From Casuarina equisetifolia (lineage: Eukaryota; Streptophyta; Magnoliopsida; Fagales; Casuarinaceae), in the NCBI GenBank assembly GCA_028551475.1, contig CM052357.1, forward strand, positions 23,788,451 through 23,852,450: 64,000 nucleotides of DNA, read 5' to 3'. Below the pieces are notes generated by a model. The model worked only from the letters and a program-made list of their open reading frames with translations, did no database searches and was not told where the DNA came from. The number at the start of each line of letters is the position of its first letter. Position 1 is the first letter of the stretch. The position numbers and the translations under genes were made by a program. This document shows, piece after piece, positions 11,497 through 23,362 of this stretch.

Positions 11497-11840
11497 TGAT
11501 GATATCCACCCACGTTGCCCGTTGAAAAGCTGCGTGACTAGTCCCGAGCATCGGGCAAATGTGGCACACGACTATTCCCACATAGCTGTGCTTGAGAGAA
11601 GCTTATACTGAAGCAAAATGCAGCTTCGTGAACAACCAAAAAACAAGATTCCCAACAGTCTTCTCCAACAATAACCCTAGAATAAAGATCTGATTCATGT
11701 GTTTTCCTTACAAAAGAGGATTCAAATTATTATTTAATTTACAGTTGTTGGGCCTGACTTTGTTAGTTCATGAAGCAAAGAACATTCACACACTAAGCAC
11801 ATAGGGATGCGATTCTACTCTTTTTTCGACAGTAGTAATC
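11497..11840. other. Presumed promoter region of ankyrin copy A
   Basis: I see no coding region or recognised element. The stretch lies between the DXR-intron copy and the TATA box at 11841. Confidence 0.4.
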
Positions 11841-11847
11841 TATAAAA
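11841..11847 (+). promoter_or_regulatory. TATA box of ankyrin copy A
   Basis: TATAAAA lies 71 bp before the ATG at 11912. The paralogue has TATAAAA at 19106, 78 bp before its ATG, inside a similar context (CTATAAAA.GCAGCA). Conservation between paralogues supports the call. Confidence 0.65.
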
Positions 11848-12501
11848 AGCAGCACTGTCACAATGTCAGTGTGAGAGAAAAATTACATACGACCTTGAGA
11901 GAGAGAGAGAGATGAGGAAAGAGTTGAAGATTGAGAAAGTGGAAGAGAAGGCCGGTAGTGTGACGGCCTTTAAATGGTCGACTAAGCCTTACAAGGCAGC
12001 CTTGAACGGAGAATGGTGGGCCATGGCGGCCTACTTCAATAAATGTGGTGAGCGGCTCTTTGATAGTCTGACGGTCGACGGGGACACCGCATTTCATATT
12101 GCAGCATACAGTGGGAAACCAGAACTGCTCCAACAGTTGCTTGATCTCGTACCGCCCGAGAGGGTGTTCGAAGCCTTGTCCAAGAAGAATACTCATGGCA
12201 ACACTATTCTTCACGAAGTAGCCACCACCGACAAAGTTCAAGCAGCAAAGCACTTGATTAATAAGCTACGGTGGGGCTTTCGGCAGGACAAAGCCCATTG
12301 AGACAACGGAGCCCGCCTGAAAGAGCTACTCGAGTACCGGAACAAACTCGGGGAAACCCCGCTCTACAGGGCTGTAGGACTTGGCCGGACAAGCATGGCC
12401 AAATTTTTGGCAAAAGTAGTCCAGGACATACGCGATCACTTCTATAGATATGACAACATGTCCATTCTCCATGCCGCTGTCATAGGCCAACACTTCGGTC
12501 G

Positions 12502-12522
12502 CTCTCTCTCTCTCTCTCTCTC
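12502..12522. repeat. (CT)n microsatellite at the 5' splice site of intron 1, copy A
   Basis: A CT run of about 21 bp starts four bases after the exon 1 donor (TTCG/GTCG). It is the shorter counterpart of the run in copy B and the predicted intron is only 87 bp. Confidence 0.9.
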
Positions 12523-14862
12523 GCTCTGAGTCAAAAATGCATCTGGTTACTGACATCTCTCTTTCTCTCTGTCTCTCAATCCAGAAACCGCCGCTTGGTT
12601 ACTGGGGAAGGAAAAGGCGCTTGCAACCAAAAAGGGACACAATGGCATGACATGTCTTCACCAGCTAGCGAAAATGCCATCCGCCTTCAGGAGTTCAGTT
12701 CACTTGAGCACCATGCAGCGTCTTCTTCACTCTTGTACGTTTTGGGCACTCAACAGTATTATTCCTTAGTTATGCCATTCTTATTACGCTTTGACTCCCA
12801 ATGGTAGTAACATAAGCAACTTAAATATACAGGCCTCCCTTCCTACCCTCCTCATCATGAGGATTACGAAGAAGAAGATGATGATGATGGTATTTGTGAT
12901 GAAGAGCCGAGACTGTCGAGTACAATGGAACGATTGGAAAGCGGCCGGAGTCGCAGTAGCCCCCGCGGATCAACTAAATTTTCATATGGTAATATGTTCA
13001 TGAGGACTCACTTCAAAAATTTACTTAACGTACTTGTGTAGATAATTCAGGTAGTTTAGAATGTTTAAGTTTCACTCTCAATAAGTCCAATTTATCTTTT
13101 CTTTTCTTTTTCTTTTTTCTCATATAAGGTTCCGTTGTACACGTAACTCTTTAGGGTCGGCTTAACAGTTAAAAATATATTGTGCTATTCCTCCTTTTTA
13201 CACTGTCAGAAATATGTTTCTAACCATGTGACTTACACATAATTGCAGCAATTTCACGACTATATTGTGCTATTTGGAAGGGCCTAGCTGAAGGTGCGAC
13301 CTCATGATTTCTTCTATATGGTTATATGTTTCTAATTGTCTAGTTCCAGTAAAACACCAATAACCTGCTAATACAGTTTGCCTAGTTAAATGAACGCTTA
13401 GAGAAGAGACGTTTGCCCCAAGGTCTGGATGGACCCTATTAAGAGACTTACTAATTAACTCACACGTCCATTTAAGAGGTAATGAAACCCATTATCTTAT
13501 AAATAAATTTTTTAGTAACTTCTTTAGTAATGTGAAACTTACTACCCATGTTTTGACAAACTCCTTGTAAGATAATTTTTAGAATTTATTAATACCGCTA
13601 AAAGAATTGATATTGCACTAAAAGAATGTCCATCGCACAAGATTTGGATTCTTTCAGAACAGCGAATATGATGTTGCCTAAATGCAGTATAAGAAAGAAA
13701 ACGAGGAATAAAAAAATGAGAGAATGGTTATCCACTTCATGATAATTTACAAACAAGATCTGGGATTTAAACCATGAAAAAAGCTAAATGCAAAAGTTCG
13801 ATTTGTAGCAGAAAGCACAAAACATTTGGCTTGGAGTTGATATCTTCAAGGCACTATTATCTCTCTCACACACATCTGCATGGTATATACCGTGGACAGA
13901 ATCACGGACTATCGAGAGGACTTGGAAGATGAAAACAACGCACAAATCTGCTCTAAAACTCATGGATTTGCTAGTGAAAATGGATACGACGTGGACACAA
14001 AGTTATAAAGCAGATACAAAGACGATCTTCGTAGGGAAAGCGGATTCCCTGGGCGTGAATGTGAATGAAGGAAGGAAGGGAAGAGGAACAAAGGGGGAAC
14101 AATCAGCCACTGAAGAAAGTGAAGATGAAGGTGTCAATGAGGACCAGCGCTTTGAGGGAAATCAGGAAACTTACACCCCATTACTTATTGCAGCTAGCCA
14201 AGGAATACTCGAAATATTTGATAAGATGATTGAAGAGCATCCCCAAGCAATTGAGCACATTAGTATAGATCAGGAGAACGTACTGCAAGTGGCCATCAGC
14301 CACCGTCAAATGGAAATCTTTCGCCGAGTGAGAAGGATGAAAACAATAATGAAGTGTAGGTTGGTTTCAAAGATAGATAACGCTGGCTATACCATATTGC
14401 ATCACGTCGCAGACATGAAGAACTATGGAGGAACCAAAGCTGGTCCTGCCCTCCAATTGCAGGAGGAGTTGAAATGGCTCGAGGTAATTAAGCTTTCTTA
14501 TATTCAATTGTTTGATCATTTAGCTTCTTTTGGCAATATGAGTTTAATAATTAAATTCATGATTTTCTTGTAAACTAAACCTTTCAATGTAATTAGTAAC
14601 TGACTGATGAGATAGATTTTGCTGTATAAAAAATATTTTTAAACAATTAAAAACCTGTTTATTCAGCTTATGTTTAGAGATTTAAAGAGAACATTTTTTA
14701 TATAATGCAATGTTGTATAGATGGCAATAAAATTTGCTTACGTGTGTTTTTGGTTTCAAAAAATGAGAAGAAGATTGTGTAGTAGAACGGAAAAGAGCTC
14801 ATTCTTATACAATGTCTTCTGCAGCGTGTGCGAAAGATAATTCCCTCGCATTATGAGATGCA

Positions 14863-17305
14863 CCCTTGGTCATCGCGACAAATTTAGTCCTCGCGTCATT
14901 CCTTGTATTTTCATGGGTTATCTTTCTTCTCAAAAGGACTATCGCCTCTATGATCCCTTTTCCAAAAAAATTTTTGTCAGTCGTGATGTCATTTTTCAGG
15001 AACATATTTTTCCTTTTTCTTCTCCTTTGGCCCCAGACAGCTCTCCTACGTCTCCGCCTCCAGCTCTCCAGTTCGATGATTCATATGCCTCTTCCAACTT
15101 CCCTGTTGATATCCCTAACTTACCTGATCCTCTGACTTCTGAGGACCATATCTCATCTGCAGAGCCAACTCCCTCCACAGAACCCTTTTCATCTAATGAA
15201 CCCCTCTCACTTGATCCTCCCATACCACCCAACCTTCCACTTCCTACCATTATACCTCCGCCTTTGGAACCCTCCCCTCCTAATCCTACTCCCACTACTT
15301 CGGAACCCTCACCTCCCAATACTACTACCTCTGACCCCCAACCTGATGCACTTCTGGATTCCTCTCTCCGTCGTTCTTCCCGTTCCACCAAACCTCCCAT
15401 TTGGACTTCTGATTATCTTTGCCCTACACTACCTCCTTCTTCTTCTACCTCTCTTTATCCTATCTCTAATTATGTATCCCTTGCTCAATGCCACCCTCCT
15501 TATCAACACTTCATTGCCACTATTTCCTTCATCCCTAAACCCACCACATTTCATGAGGTCGTCCTTGATCCCTATTGGGTGACTGCCATGGATAATGAGA
15601 TCATGGCCCTTGAGGCCAATCATACTTGGGATTTGGTTCCCTTGCCCCCTAATCGTCGTCCCATTGGTTGTAAATGGGTTTATAAGGTGAAGTACTGTGC
15701 TGATGGATCTATTGAGAGATATAAGGCTCGCCTTGTGGCGAAAGGTTTCAGTCAACGTGAAGGGATTGATTTTCAGGATACTTTTTCTCCCACGGCGAAA
15801 CATGTCATTGTTCGCCTTATCCTCACTATTGCTTCTGTTCATCACTGGCCTCTCTTCCAAATGGATGTTCAGAATGCTTTCCTCCATGATGATCTCTTCG
15901 AAGAGGTCTACATGCAACTTCCACCCAAATTTCGCACTCAATGGGAGCGCATGGTATGTCAATTGTGCAAATCCTTGTATGGGTTGAAGCAAGCTTCTCG
16001 TCAATGGAATGCAAAATTTACATCTGCCCTACTCCAGCATGGTTTCTCTCAGTCTTGTCATGATTATTCTTTATTTACAAAGTCTCAGGGCAGCTCATTT
16101 GTGGCATTATTAATCTATGTGGATGACATATTGATTACAGGCAACAGTGAAAGAGGGATCGCCGAGCTCAAGCAATATCTTCACTCTACTTTTTCCATGA
16201 AAGATCATGGTCCATCAAAGTTCTTCCTGGGAATCGAAATCGCTCGATCTCCAGAAGGTATCACCCTTAGTCAGTGTAAATATGCTTTAGAATTAATTTC
16301 TGAAGCTAGTCCATGGGAAACCATCAATTATTCCCATGGAGCAAAACAAGAAATTCACTAGTATAGAATATGACACAAGTTCTCCAGATGAAATAAATGA
16401 TCCACCTCTGGAAGATCCTTCAGCCTATCAGAGACTTGTTGGCAGATTGATTTATTTGACACTCACCAGGCCCGATATCACTTTCTCAGTTCAACTCCTT
16501 AGCCAATTCATGCATGCTCCGAAGCAATCACACATGGAAGCAGCTATGAGAGTGATAAGATATTTGAAAAGTTGCCCTGGACTTGGTCTCGTATTCCCTT
16601 CCACATCACAATTCCAGATCAAAGCATTTTGTGATTCTGATTATAGCACGTGTCCCATGACGCGAAGATCCACTACAGGTTTTTGCATCATGATTGGAAA
16701 CTCATTGATTTCGTGGCGTTCCAAGAAACAACCGACAGTATCTCTCTCCTCTGCAAAAGCAGAATACCGAGCTATGCAAGTCACCACATGCGAGATTATT
16801 TGGATCATTGGATTATTGAAGGATTTTGGATTTTACATGAATCACCCAACATTTCTACACTGTGACAATGAAACTGCAGAAAAGATTGCTGCAAATCCGA
16901 TCTTTTATGAACGTACAAAGCACATTGAAGTGGAATGTCATTTTGTTAGAGAAAAGCTTCAGCAAGGTATTATAGCGACACGTCACATATCCACCAAGGA
17001 ACAACCAGCCGATTTATTAACCAAAGCACTTTGTAGCAAACAGCATTGGCACCTTCTCTCCAAGCTCGGAGTATTTGATCTATACAAATCTCCGGCTTGA
17101 GGAGGAGTGTTAGTGCACATATGGCAAGATTCGTAGGTGCCTAAATAGGCCATGTATTTAATGTAAATATATCTTGTAATATTCTCATTTATTGTGTCCT
17201 TGTATAGGTTAGAAATTAGGCCTATAAAATAAGGCTTTCCTTTGTACAGATTAATTCAATTTATCATAATAATATTCAGCTCACTTGTTGCTTTCACTTC
17301 TTACA
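14863..17305 (+). mobile_element. 5'-deleted Ty1/copia retrotransposon inside ankyrin exon 6
   Basis: The element begins abruptly in the integrase C-terminal part (GHRDKFSPR, then FMGYLSSQKDYRLYDP), continues through a Pro/Ser-rich linker, reverse transcriptase (KWVYKVKY, QMDVQNAFLH, catalytic YVDD near 16116-16127) and RNase H (STTGFCIMIGN, SSAKAEYRA, TKHIEVECHFVRE), and stops at 17098-17100. The reading frame shifts by one base near 16320-16340, otherwise the frame is open for about 2.2 kb, so the copy is young. A purine-rich tract (17101-17107) precedes the 3' LTR. The 5' LTR, gag, protease and the integrase N-terminus are missing. No target-site duplication is detectable. Host sequence resumes immediately after the LTR. 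Confidence 0.93.
17108..17305 (+). repeat. 3' LTR of the copia fragment
   Basis: The 198-bp segment starts TGTTAGTG directly after a purine-rich tract and ends TTACA, matching the TG...CA rule. Ankyrin exon 6 coding sequence (GAAACAATGAC) follows. The end reads as a good splice acceptor (TTCTTACAG), but splicing there from exon 5 would meet a TGA within three codons. Confidence 0.75.
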
Positions 17306-17922
17306 GAAACAATGACAATCAGACTGCAGACAAGCTCTTCGAAACTACACACTGTGGTCTTCTCAAGAAGGCCCAAAGGTGGGCAAAGGACACCTCTCAA
17401 TCGTGCTCTGCGGTGGCAGTCCTTGTCGCCACTGTCGTTTTTGTGGCTGCCTACACCGTCCCGGGCGGCAATGATAAAAGTGGCCTCCCAGTTTTCCTTC
17501 TGTCTCCCTTTTTCTTGTTCTTCACTGTCATGGACGTGGTCTCCCTTGCAAGCTTATTGACTTCAGTGGTTACCTTCCTCTCGGTCCTTACATCTCCCTT
17601 TGAGCTAAAAGATTTCCGTAAATCCATCCCGCGAAAACTGATGATCGGCTTCACTTTACTCTTCTTTTCTGTCACAACCACCATGCTTGCTTTCACGGCA
17701 ACTTTCCTGCTCATCATTCACCTTGAGAAGAGAAGATGGACTACGACTCTAATTTACACTTCTGCCCTCCTTCCCGTTGCCGTATTTGCACTTATGCAGT
17801 TCCCCTTGTATGTCTCATTCACCAGTGGTATGCATTCCCTGTTGAAGAAAATAATCAAGAGGGTTCCTGGCTTGAAGCTCTTTCCTCGTCTATTCGAGAC
17901 CCCTAAGCACAAGATCTATTGA

Positions 17923-19105
17923 GATTAACCAGCAAAGTACCCAGTAACTCTTTTCAAGAGAATTTTTTTATGTCAGGATTTTGATACAAGGTGGTGTGCT
18001 TATAATTCTGTTAATGAACAAGATTATTCATACATTGCTTATCACATTATGTGTGAGATTGTTCAACATGTATTAAATAACTAGAAATTATATCTCTTTT
18101 CTAGAAAGTTATCTTTGCCTTTAGCAATTAATGCACATATTTCTAACTTTATTATGCCTTCTGAGGCTGGCCAATGCTTCTAGAGTCAAGAATGGAACAG
18201 ACTTTGTTCTTCCCTAGATCCATCATTTTGGCCTTTGGATGCGACAGACTTTATTCTTGAAGGAATATTGAGCCTTTGGGAATTAAGAAGGAAGGTCTAT
18301 TCAGCTTGTTCAGCTTTATGTCACTTTATGTCACTTTATGTCACTTTGTGTCACTTTCGTCTTCTCAATCACCATTAAACGCATCCTCTGAGGCCAACAC
18401 CCAAGAACACAGGGCTCGTTTTTAGATCATAGGCCTAGAATAAGGTTTGAAAGCATGCATTTTCAGCAAAAAGAATATCTTAATTATTTAACCTATTGTT
18501 ATAGAAGCTGACTTATTAACTTGAAGCAAATTAGATTCCCAAAAATGATTAAGATAGTTGATTCTCAAAAAAAAAAAAAAAGATTATGCAAACGAAATAC
18601 AAATCACCATGTCTTGATAGATTGAGATTAGAATTTGAGTTCCTTGACACTCACTTGTATAATTCATTTTCATTAAGGTTGGTGCAACAAAGTTTCCTTC
18701 CATCTTTCATGTATCTCACACTTCATTTTCTTACGGTAGGCTTTGTCACGAATTTTCATTAAGGAACTAATCCCTCAGCAAAGCACGCGCTGTTTGAGAT
18801 TAATCATGCACATATTTCATGTGAGTCACGAGACACGACAATCACCACATCGTGTTTCCCGAGAGGAACCTTATTCTCAATCTTACTTAACAAAAGATGT
18901 GTTGCAAGGACCCAATAGTAGATTCGTAGCAGTCTTACCCAATAAAAATCTTGGAATAAAGGGTCAATCCTGCATTTCCGGTAGAAAAGAGCATCAAAAT
19001 ATTGCCTTAAAACTGTTATAGGGGCTGGCTTTACTAATTTTCTAAGCAAAGTGTATGCACAACTAAAGCAAAGATGGTTTTCTACTATCTTGCCAGATAG
19101 CAGTC
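17923..19105. other. Spacer between the tandem ankyrin genes
   Basis: No gene is recognised. It holds the 3' flank of copy A, a 10-bp minisatellite at 18314-18358 and the presumed promoter of copy B. Small ORFs at 18743-19021 (+) and 18804-19049 (-) overlap each other and carry no family signal. Confidence 0.5.
18314..18358. repeat. 10-bp minisatellite (CTTTATGTCA), about 4.5 units
   Basis: The 10-mer is repeated in tandem with one A-to-G change in the last unit. Directly visible, no function suggested. Confidence 0.9.
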
Positions 19106-19112
19106 TATAAAA
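19106..19112 (+). promoter_or_regulatory. TATA box of ankyrin copy B
   Basis: TATAAAA 78 bp upstream of the ATG, in the same local context as in copy A. The leader between it and the ATG contains GAGA-rich sequence. Confidence 0.65.
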
Positions 19113-19183
19113 CGCAGCATTGTCCCAATGATAGAGGCGACTTTGCTTGTGTCTGTGAGAGAGAAAAAGACAGAGAAAAAGAG

Positions 19184-19766
19184 ATGGGGAAAGACGTGAA
19201 AATTGAGAAAGTGGAAGAGACGGTCAGTGCTGTGACAGCCTTTAAACTGGCCACGAAGCCTTATCAGGCCGCTTTGAAGGGAGAGTGGCAGGCCATGGCG
19301 GCGTTCTATAACCGATATCCTGAGCGAGTCTTTGATTCTCTGACGGTCGACGGGGACACTGCATTTCACATTGCTGCATACAGTGAAAGAACAGAATTGC
19401 TTCAACATTTACTTGAAATCGTGCCGCAAGGCAGGGTATTTGAAGCCTTGTCAAAGAAGAATGGTTTCGGTAACACTATTTTTCACGAGGTGGCCACCAC
19501 CAACAAAGTTGGAGCAGCGCACCTCCTGATTCTTAAACTCCAGGGCAGTTCTTGGCAGGAAAAAGCCCGTGGAAACAGTATGGCCCAACTGAGAGAGCTT
19601 CTCGAGTATCGGAACGAACTTGGGGAAACCCCGCTCTACAGGGCGGTTGCCCATGGCCAAACAAAGATGGCCAAATTTTTAGCTAAAAAAGTTGGGAATA
19701 TACGTGATCACTTTTACAGAGACGACAACATGTCCATTCTCCATATTGCTCTTATAGGCCAACTCT

Positions 19767-19856
<90 letters not shown>

Positions 19857-22800
19857 ATGTACATTCAAAAGTCTTCTCATTACAACTTCTAAACATTCTT
19901 TCACCACTTTCAAAATGCAAAACCTCAATCCCTTGCATGTGTTCCTGTTTGTTTCGTATTGTCTAACAATTAAATAAATGCTTCTCTACTAGGAAACACT
20001 TAGATTTTCACTGAAACTGCATGCTTAACCATCTCCATCCTTCCATACAGAAGCTGCCACTTGGTTACTGGGAATCGAAGAGAAACTTGCTATGGAGAAG
20101 GGAATCAATGGCATGACATGTCTTCAACTGTTGGCGAAAATGCCATCTGCTTTCAAGAGTTCGTTTCGCATGAGCAGAATGGAGGCTTTTCTCTATAAAT
20201 GTATGTCTACCACTCTATACTATGGACTCACAACAGCGTTATATTGTGTCATGCTTCCTTCCTTTGCCTGCCAAACATAATTACATAATCAACTTAAACA
20301 TTCAGGCCTTCCTGCGTATCCTCATGATCCTGATCATTTTGATGATGATGACAATGGTAACGATGACGAAGCTGGGATACGCTCAAGTCAAATGGAAGAC
20401 TTGGAGACTGGGCAACGTACCAGTAACCCTCGACGACAACGAAAGAAATATCACTTCGGTAATATTTAATAAGGTTGCGTTCCTAATGGTCATTCATCAT
20501 ACTTGTATAAATAAATGGCATAGTTTAGAAGTTACTGCTGTGAAGATATACTTGTGAATGTGGCTGTTGAGAAGTGAGTCCACAAAATGAGAGGAAAATA
20601 TTGATTTTTGTTCAAAGGTAATGTACGTGAAAAGAAGTCCTCTCGGTGAATAAATGCCAAAAGGCTGCGTGCCAAGTTAGCCAACTACCATGTCTTAAAT
20701 TCTGCAGTAACGAATTGGATTAGTGCTCCTCAAGCTAGTTTTATTCCCTTTCTTTTTACCTAGCCTGATATAATTTTATCTTCCATACTGTTATGGTTTA
20801 CACATCTAATTCACATAAAACTGCAGGCTTTTCAAGGTTATACTGTGCTATGTGGAGGGCCCTAGCTAAAGGTGCGAACTCATGATTCTTTCTATATGTT
20901 ACTTGTAGATACCTTGCCTTGTTAAAAGAAAAGCTAGAAAATGAATTTCACGAGCATAGTGGTTTTATGAACTCACTATAGGGCAACTTTCCTTAGACTA
21001 TGGTTAGTCGTATAAAAGTGGATTCCAAATGAATAGTTTAAGGGTGTTCCATCAATTAAGCTTCAAAATGTTTCCCCTTGTATGCCGACAAATAGTGTAA
21101 AACTGTGGCTCTAAATGCTATTGAATGTCTCCACAAACTAAATTTTGACAGTGAGAGGTAAAACGCGATGACCAACACTTTATTAGTTGATTTTCATAAA
21201 TCTACCCGTGAATGAAACCACAGCAATTTGGATTGAAGTCATTATATGTTCACGGTTCTATTACCATGTACAGATTGGGAACCAATCGAAAAAATTTGGA
21301 AGATGATAAGAACGCACACGGCTGCTCTAGAACTTTTAGAGTTGCTAGTGAAAATAGATACTACGTGGGCAGCAAGTTTTAAAGCAGAACCAAAGACGAT
21401 CTCCTTAGGGAGAACGGACATTTTGGGTGATCAAACTGAGGGAATAACAGGCCCAGAAGAGCCAAGGGAAGAAGGAGGAAGAGGTGCTGTTATGGGACAG
21501 CGTTTTGAGGGACAACAGGAGCCTAACAACCCATTACTTATTGCAGCCAGCGAAGGAATACTGGAAATTTTTGATCGTATACTAGCTGAGCATCCCCAAG
21601 CAATTGAGCACGTTAATAGGGATGGAGAAAACATATTACACGTGGCCATTAGCTGCCGCCGAAGGGAAATCTTTCGCCGTGTGAAGAAGATGAAAACAAT
21701 AATGCATTGTAGGTTGGTTTCAAAGATCGACAGTGCAGATTATACGATACTACATCACGTCGCAGACATGAAGAACTATGGCGAAGGAAACAGCTCAGGT
21801 CCCGCAGTACAGTTGCAGGAGGAGTTGAAATGGCTCGAGGTAATTAATTAAGCTCTTTTAGATTCCATTGTTGTGTTTTCTTTATTGGTACATCTACAAC
21901 CATAGTATTTTAATTTTTTTTTTTTTTATCATCTTAAACTTAGCAAGTTAATATAAAATTTTTAGAATGCACAACTTTACCCAAAAGTCTAACTTTAGAG
22001 TAAGAATGTATTTCTTTCTTATTATTAAAAGGCATAATTTTGCTCAAAAAGTCAATTTAAGAACAGTGATATCTTTTTTTCTCTTAAAGAAAATTTTCAA
22101 ATAAAATTAAGATAATATGATATTTAAAATGTACTGTTTATAACAATTATCAACTTTTGTAAGATTTTAGTGAACCCTCATTCTTGTTTCATGTCAACTT
22201 CATTTTTAACAACACTCATGCATCATAAATACTCAACACTTATTGATATTCACACATCAAACTACATATGATAGAAAACACAAACTCTTTGCCTAATCAA
22301 GAAGAACAAATTGATAAAAGCTCAAGAAAGGATACAATACAAAGCTAAAACCAAATAGCATATACAAAACCATGAGTTTAAGGTCTAAAACTATAAGATC
22401 TCAATAACACTATAGCTAAATAAAATTGTTAAAGGTGAGTATTATCCCACATTGAAAACATGTGAATAGACCATTGCACATAGATAAGGAAATCTTATTA
22501 CGTATAAATTCAATTATTCATTTTTGTGTTTTCAATTTGAGATAATACCTACTTTTAATAAAAATTTTCGAAAGAAGAATCTCAAGCAAGAATTTGATTT
22601 TACTCCAAAGATTTTAATCCTAAGTTCTTCATTTAGGAAGAAATGAAAGATTAGTTAAATTTAACAAAACGAAAGGAGCTCATTCTTATACAATGTCTCA
22701 TGCAGCGAGTGCGGAAGAAAATGCCTTCGCATTATGTCATGCATCGAAACAAGGCCAACAAGACTGCTGACCAGCTCTTCCGTGAGACGCATGCTGAGCT

Positions 22801-23362
22801 TCTCAAGAAGGCACAAAGTTGGACAAAGGACACCTCTCAATCATGCTCTGCGGTTTCCGTACTCATCGCGACGGTCGTTTTTGCGGCTGCCTACACTGTC
22901 CCAGGAGGCAGTGATAAACATGGTTATCCAGTTTTCCTTAGCTCCCCCTTCTTCTCGTTCTTCACGGTCATGGATGTAGTTTCCCTTGCGAGCTCCTTGA
23001 CTTCCGTCGTAACATTCCTTTCAATCCTTACATCCCCTTTTGAGCTAGAAGATTTCTACGAATCTCTCCCCCATAAGCTAATGATAGGCTTCACCTTACT
23101 CTTTTTCTCCGTAACAACCACCATGCTTTCTTTCACAGCAACTTTTCTGCTTATCATTAAGCTTCAGAAGAGAAAATGGACATCAACTCTGATTTACACT
23201 GCTGCATTTTTACCCGTTGCTGTGTTTGCGCTTATGCAGTTCCCCTTGTACATCGCATTCACAAGTAGTGTGCAGACCTTGTTCAAGAAGATAATGCGGA
23301 AGGTTCCTATCCTGAATCTCTTTCCTCCTCTTTTCAAGTCCTGTATACGCAAGATCTTTTGA
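19184..23362 (+). CDS. ACD6/ITN1-like ankyrin-repeat protein with PGG membrane domain, copy B (718 aa)
   Basis: Six exons: 19184-19769, 20051-20200, 20306-20458, 20827-20871, 21274-21839, 22706-23362; all junctions keep frame. The family (ACD6, ITN1 and relatives) combines ankyrin repeats with a multi-pass C-terminal membrane domain and is linked to salicylic-acid defence or salt/ROS signalling; the exact role here is inferred from family only. Ankyrin repeats are seen at roughly residues 45-195 (DGDTAFHIAAY, GNTIFHEVATT, LGETPLYRAVAHG, MSILHIALIG) and 370-480 (PLLIAASEGILEIF, GENILHVAIS, DYTILHHVADM). The middle (250-300) is acidic, with a run of Asp. The PGG domain starts near 520; AAYTVPGG is at about 561-568, and four hydrophobic segments follow. 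The ATG is the first in the conserved leader and matches copy A. The intron 1 donor is weak (TTCG/GTCTCT) and is followed at once by an 84-bp TC run. Expression or splice efficiency could therefore be affected. No inactivating lesion is seen. Confidence 0.9.
19771..19854. repeat. (TC)42 microsatellite abutting the 5' splice site of copy B intron 1
   Basis: An 84-bp pure TC run begins with the T of the donor GT. If intron 1 were retained, the frame stays open through the run as alternating Ser-Leu and ends at a stop at 19964-19966, giving a truncated ankyrin-only product. Confidence 0.95.

Larger units (their letters stand above)
11912..17922 (+). pseudogene. ACD6/ITN1-like ankyrin-PGG membrane protein, copy A, disrupted
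   Basis: Same six-exon structure as copy B: 11912-12497, 12585-12734, 12833-12988, 13249-13293, 13900-14483 and exon 6 split into 14825-14862 plus 17306-17922. Exons 1, 2 and 4 have the same lengths as in copy B (586, 150, 45 nt). Ankyrin signatures are visible (DGDTAFHIAAYSGKPELLQQ, GNTILHEVATT, LGETPLYRAV, NMSILHAAVIG, PLLIAASQGILEIF), followed by the PGG membrane domain (AAYTVPGG and four hydrophobic segments) and a stop at 17920-17922. Two lesions inactivate it. Codon TGA at 12299-12301 in exon 1 replaces the GGA of copy B, ending the product after 129 residues. A copia fragment of 2443 bp interrupts exon 6 after codon 12 or so. Splice sites remain intact. Either lesion alone would remove the membrane domain. 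A truncated ankyrin-only product is conceivable but not supported. Confidence 0.92.

Noticed and set aside
15429-16004. 191-codon minus-strand ORF and other antisense ORFs
   Set aside because: They are antisense shadows of the copia reverse transcriptase region.
17280-17330. Possible rescue of ankyrin copy A by splicing at the LTR end (TTCTTACAG)
   Set aside because: The acceptor looks good, but joining from exon 5 (phase 0) puts TGA within three codons, and exon 1 already has a nonsense codon.
19714-19938. Minus-strand ORF rich in Arg-Glu repeats
   Set aside because: It is a translation of the TC microsatellite and adjoining sequence of ankyrin intron 1.
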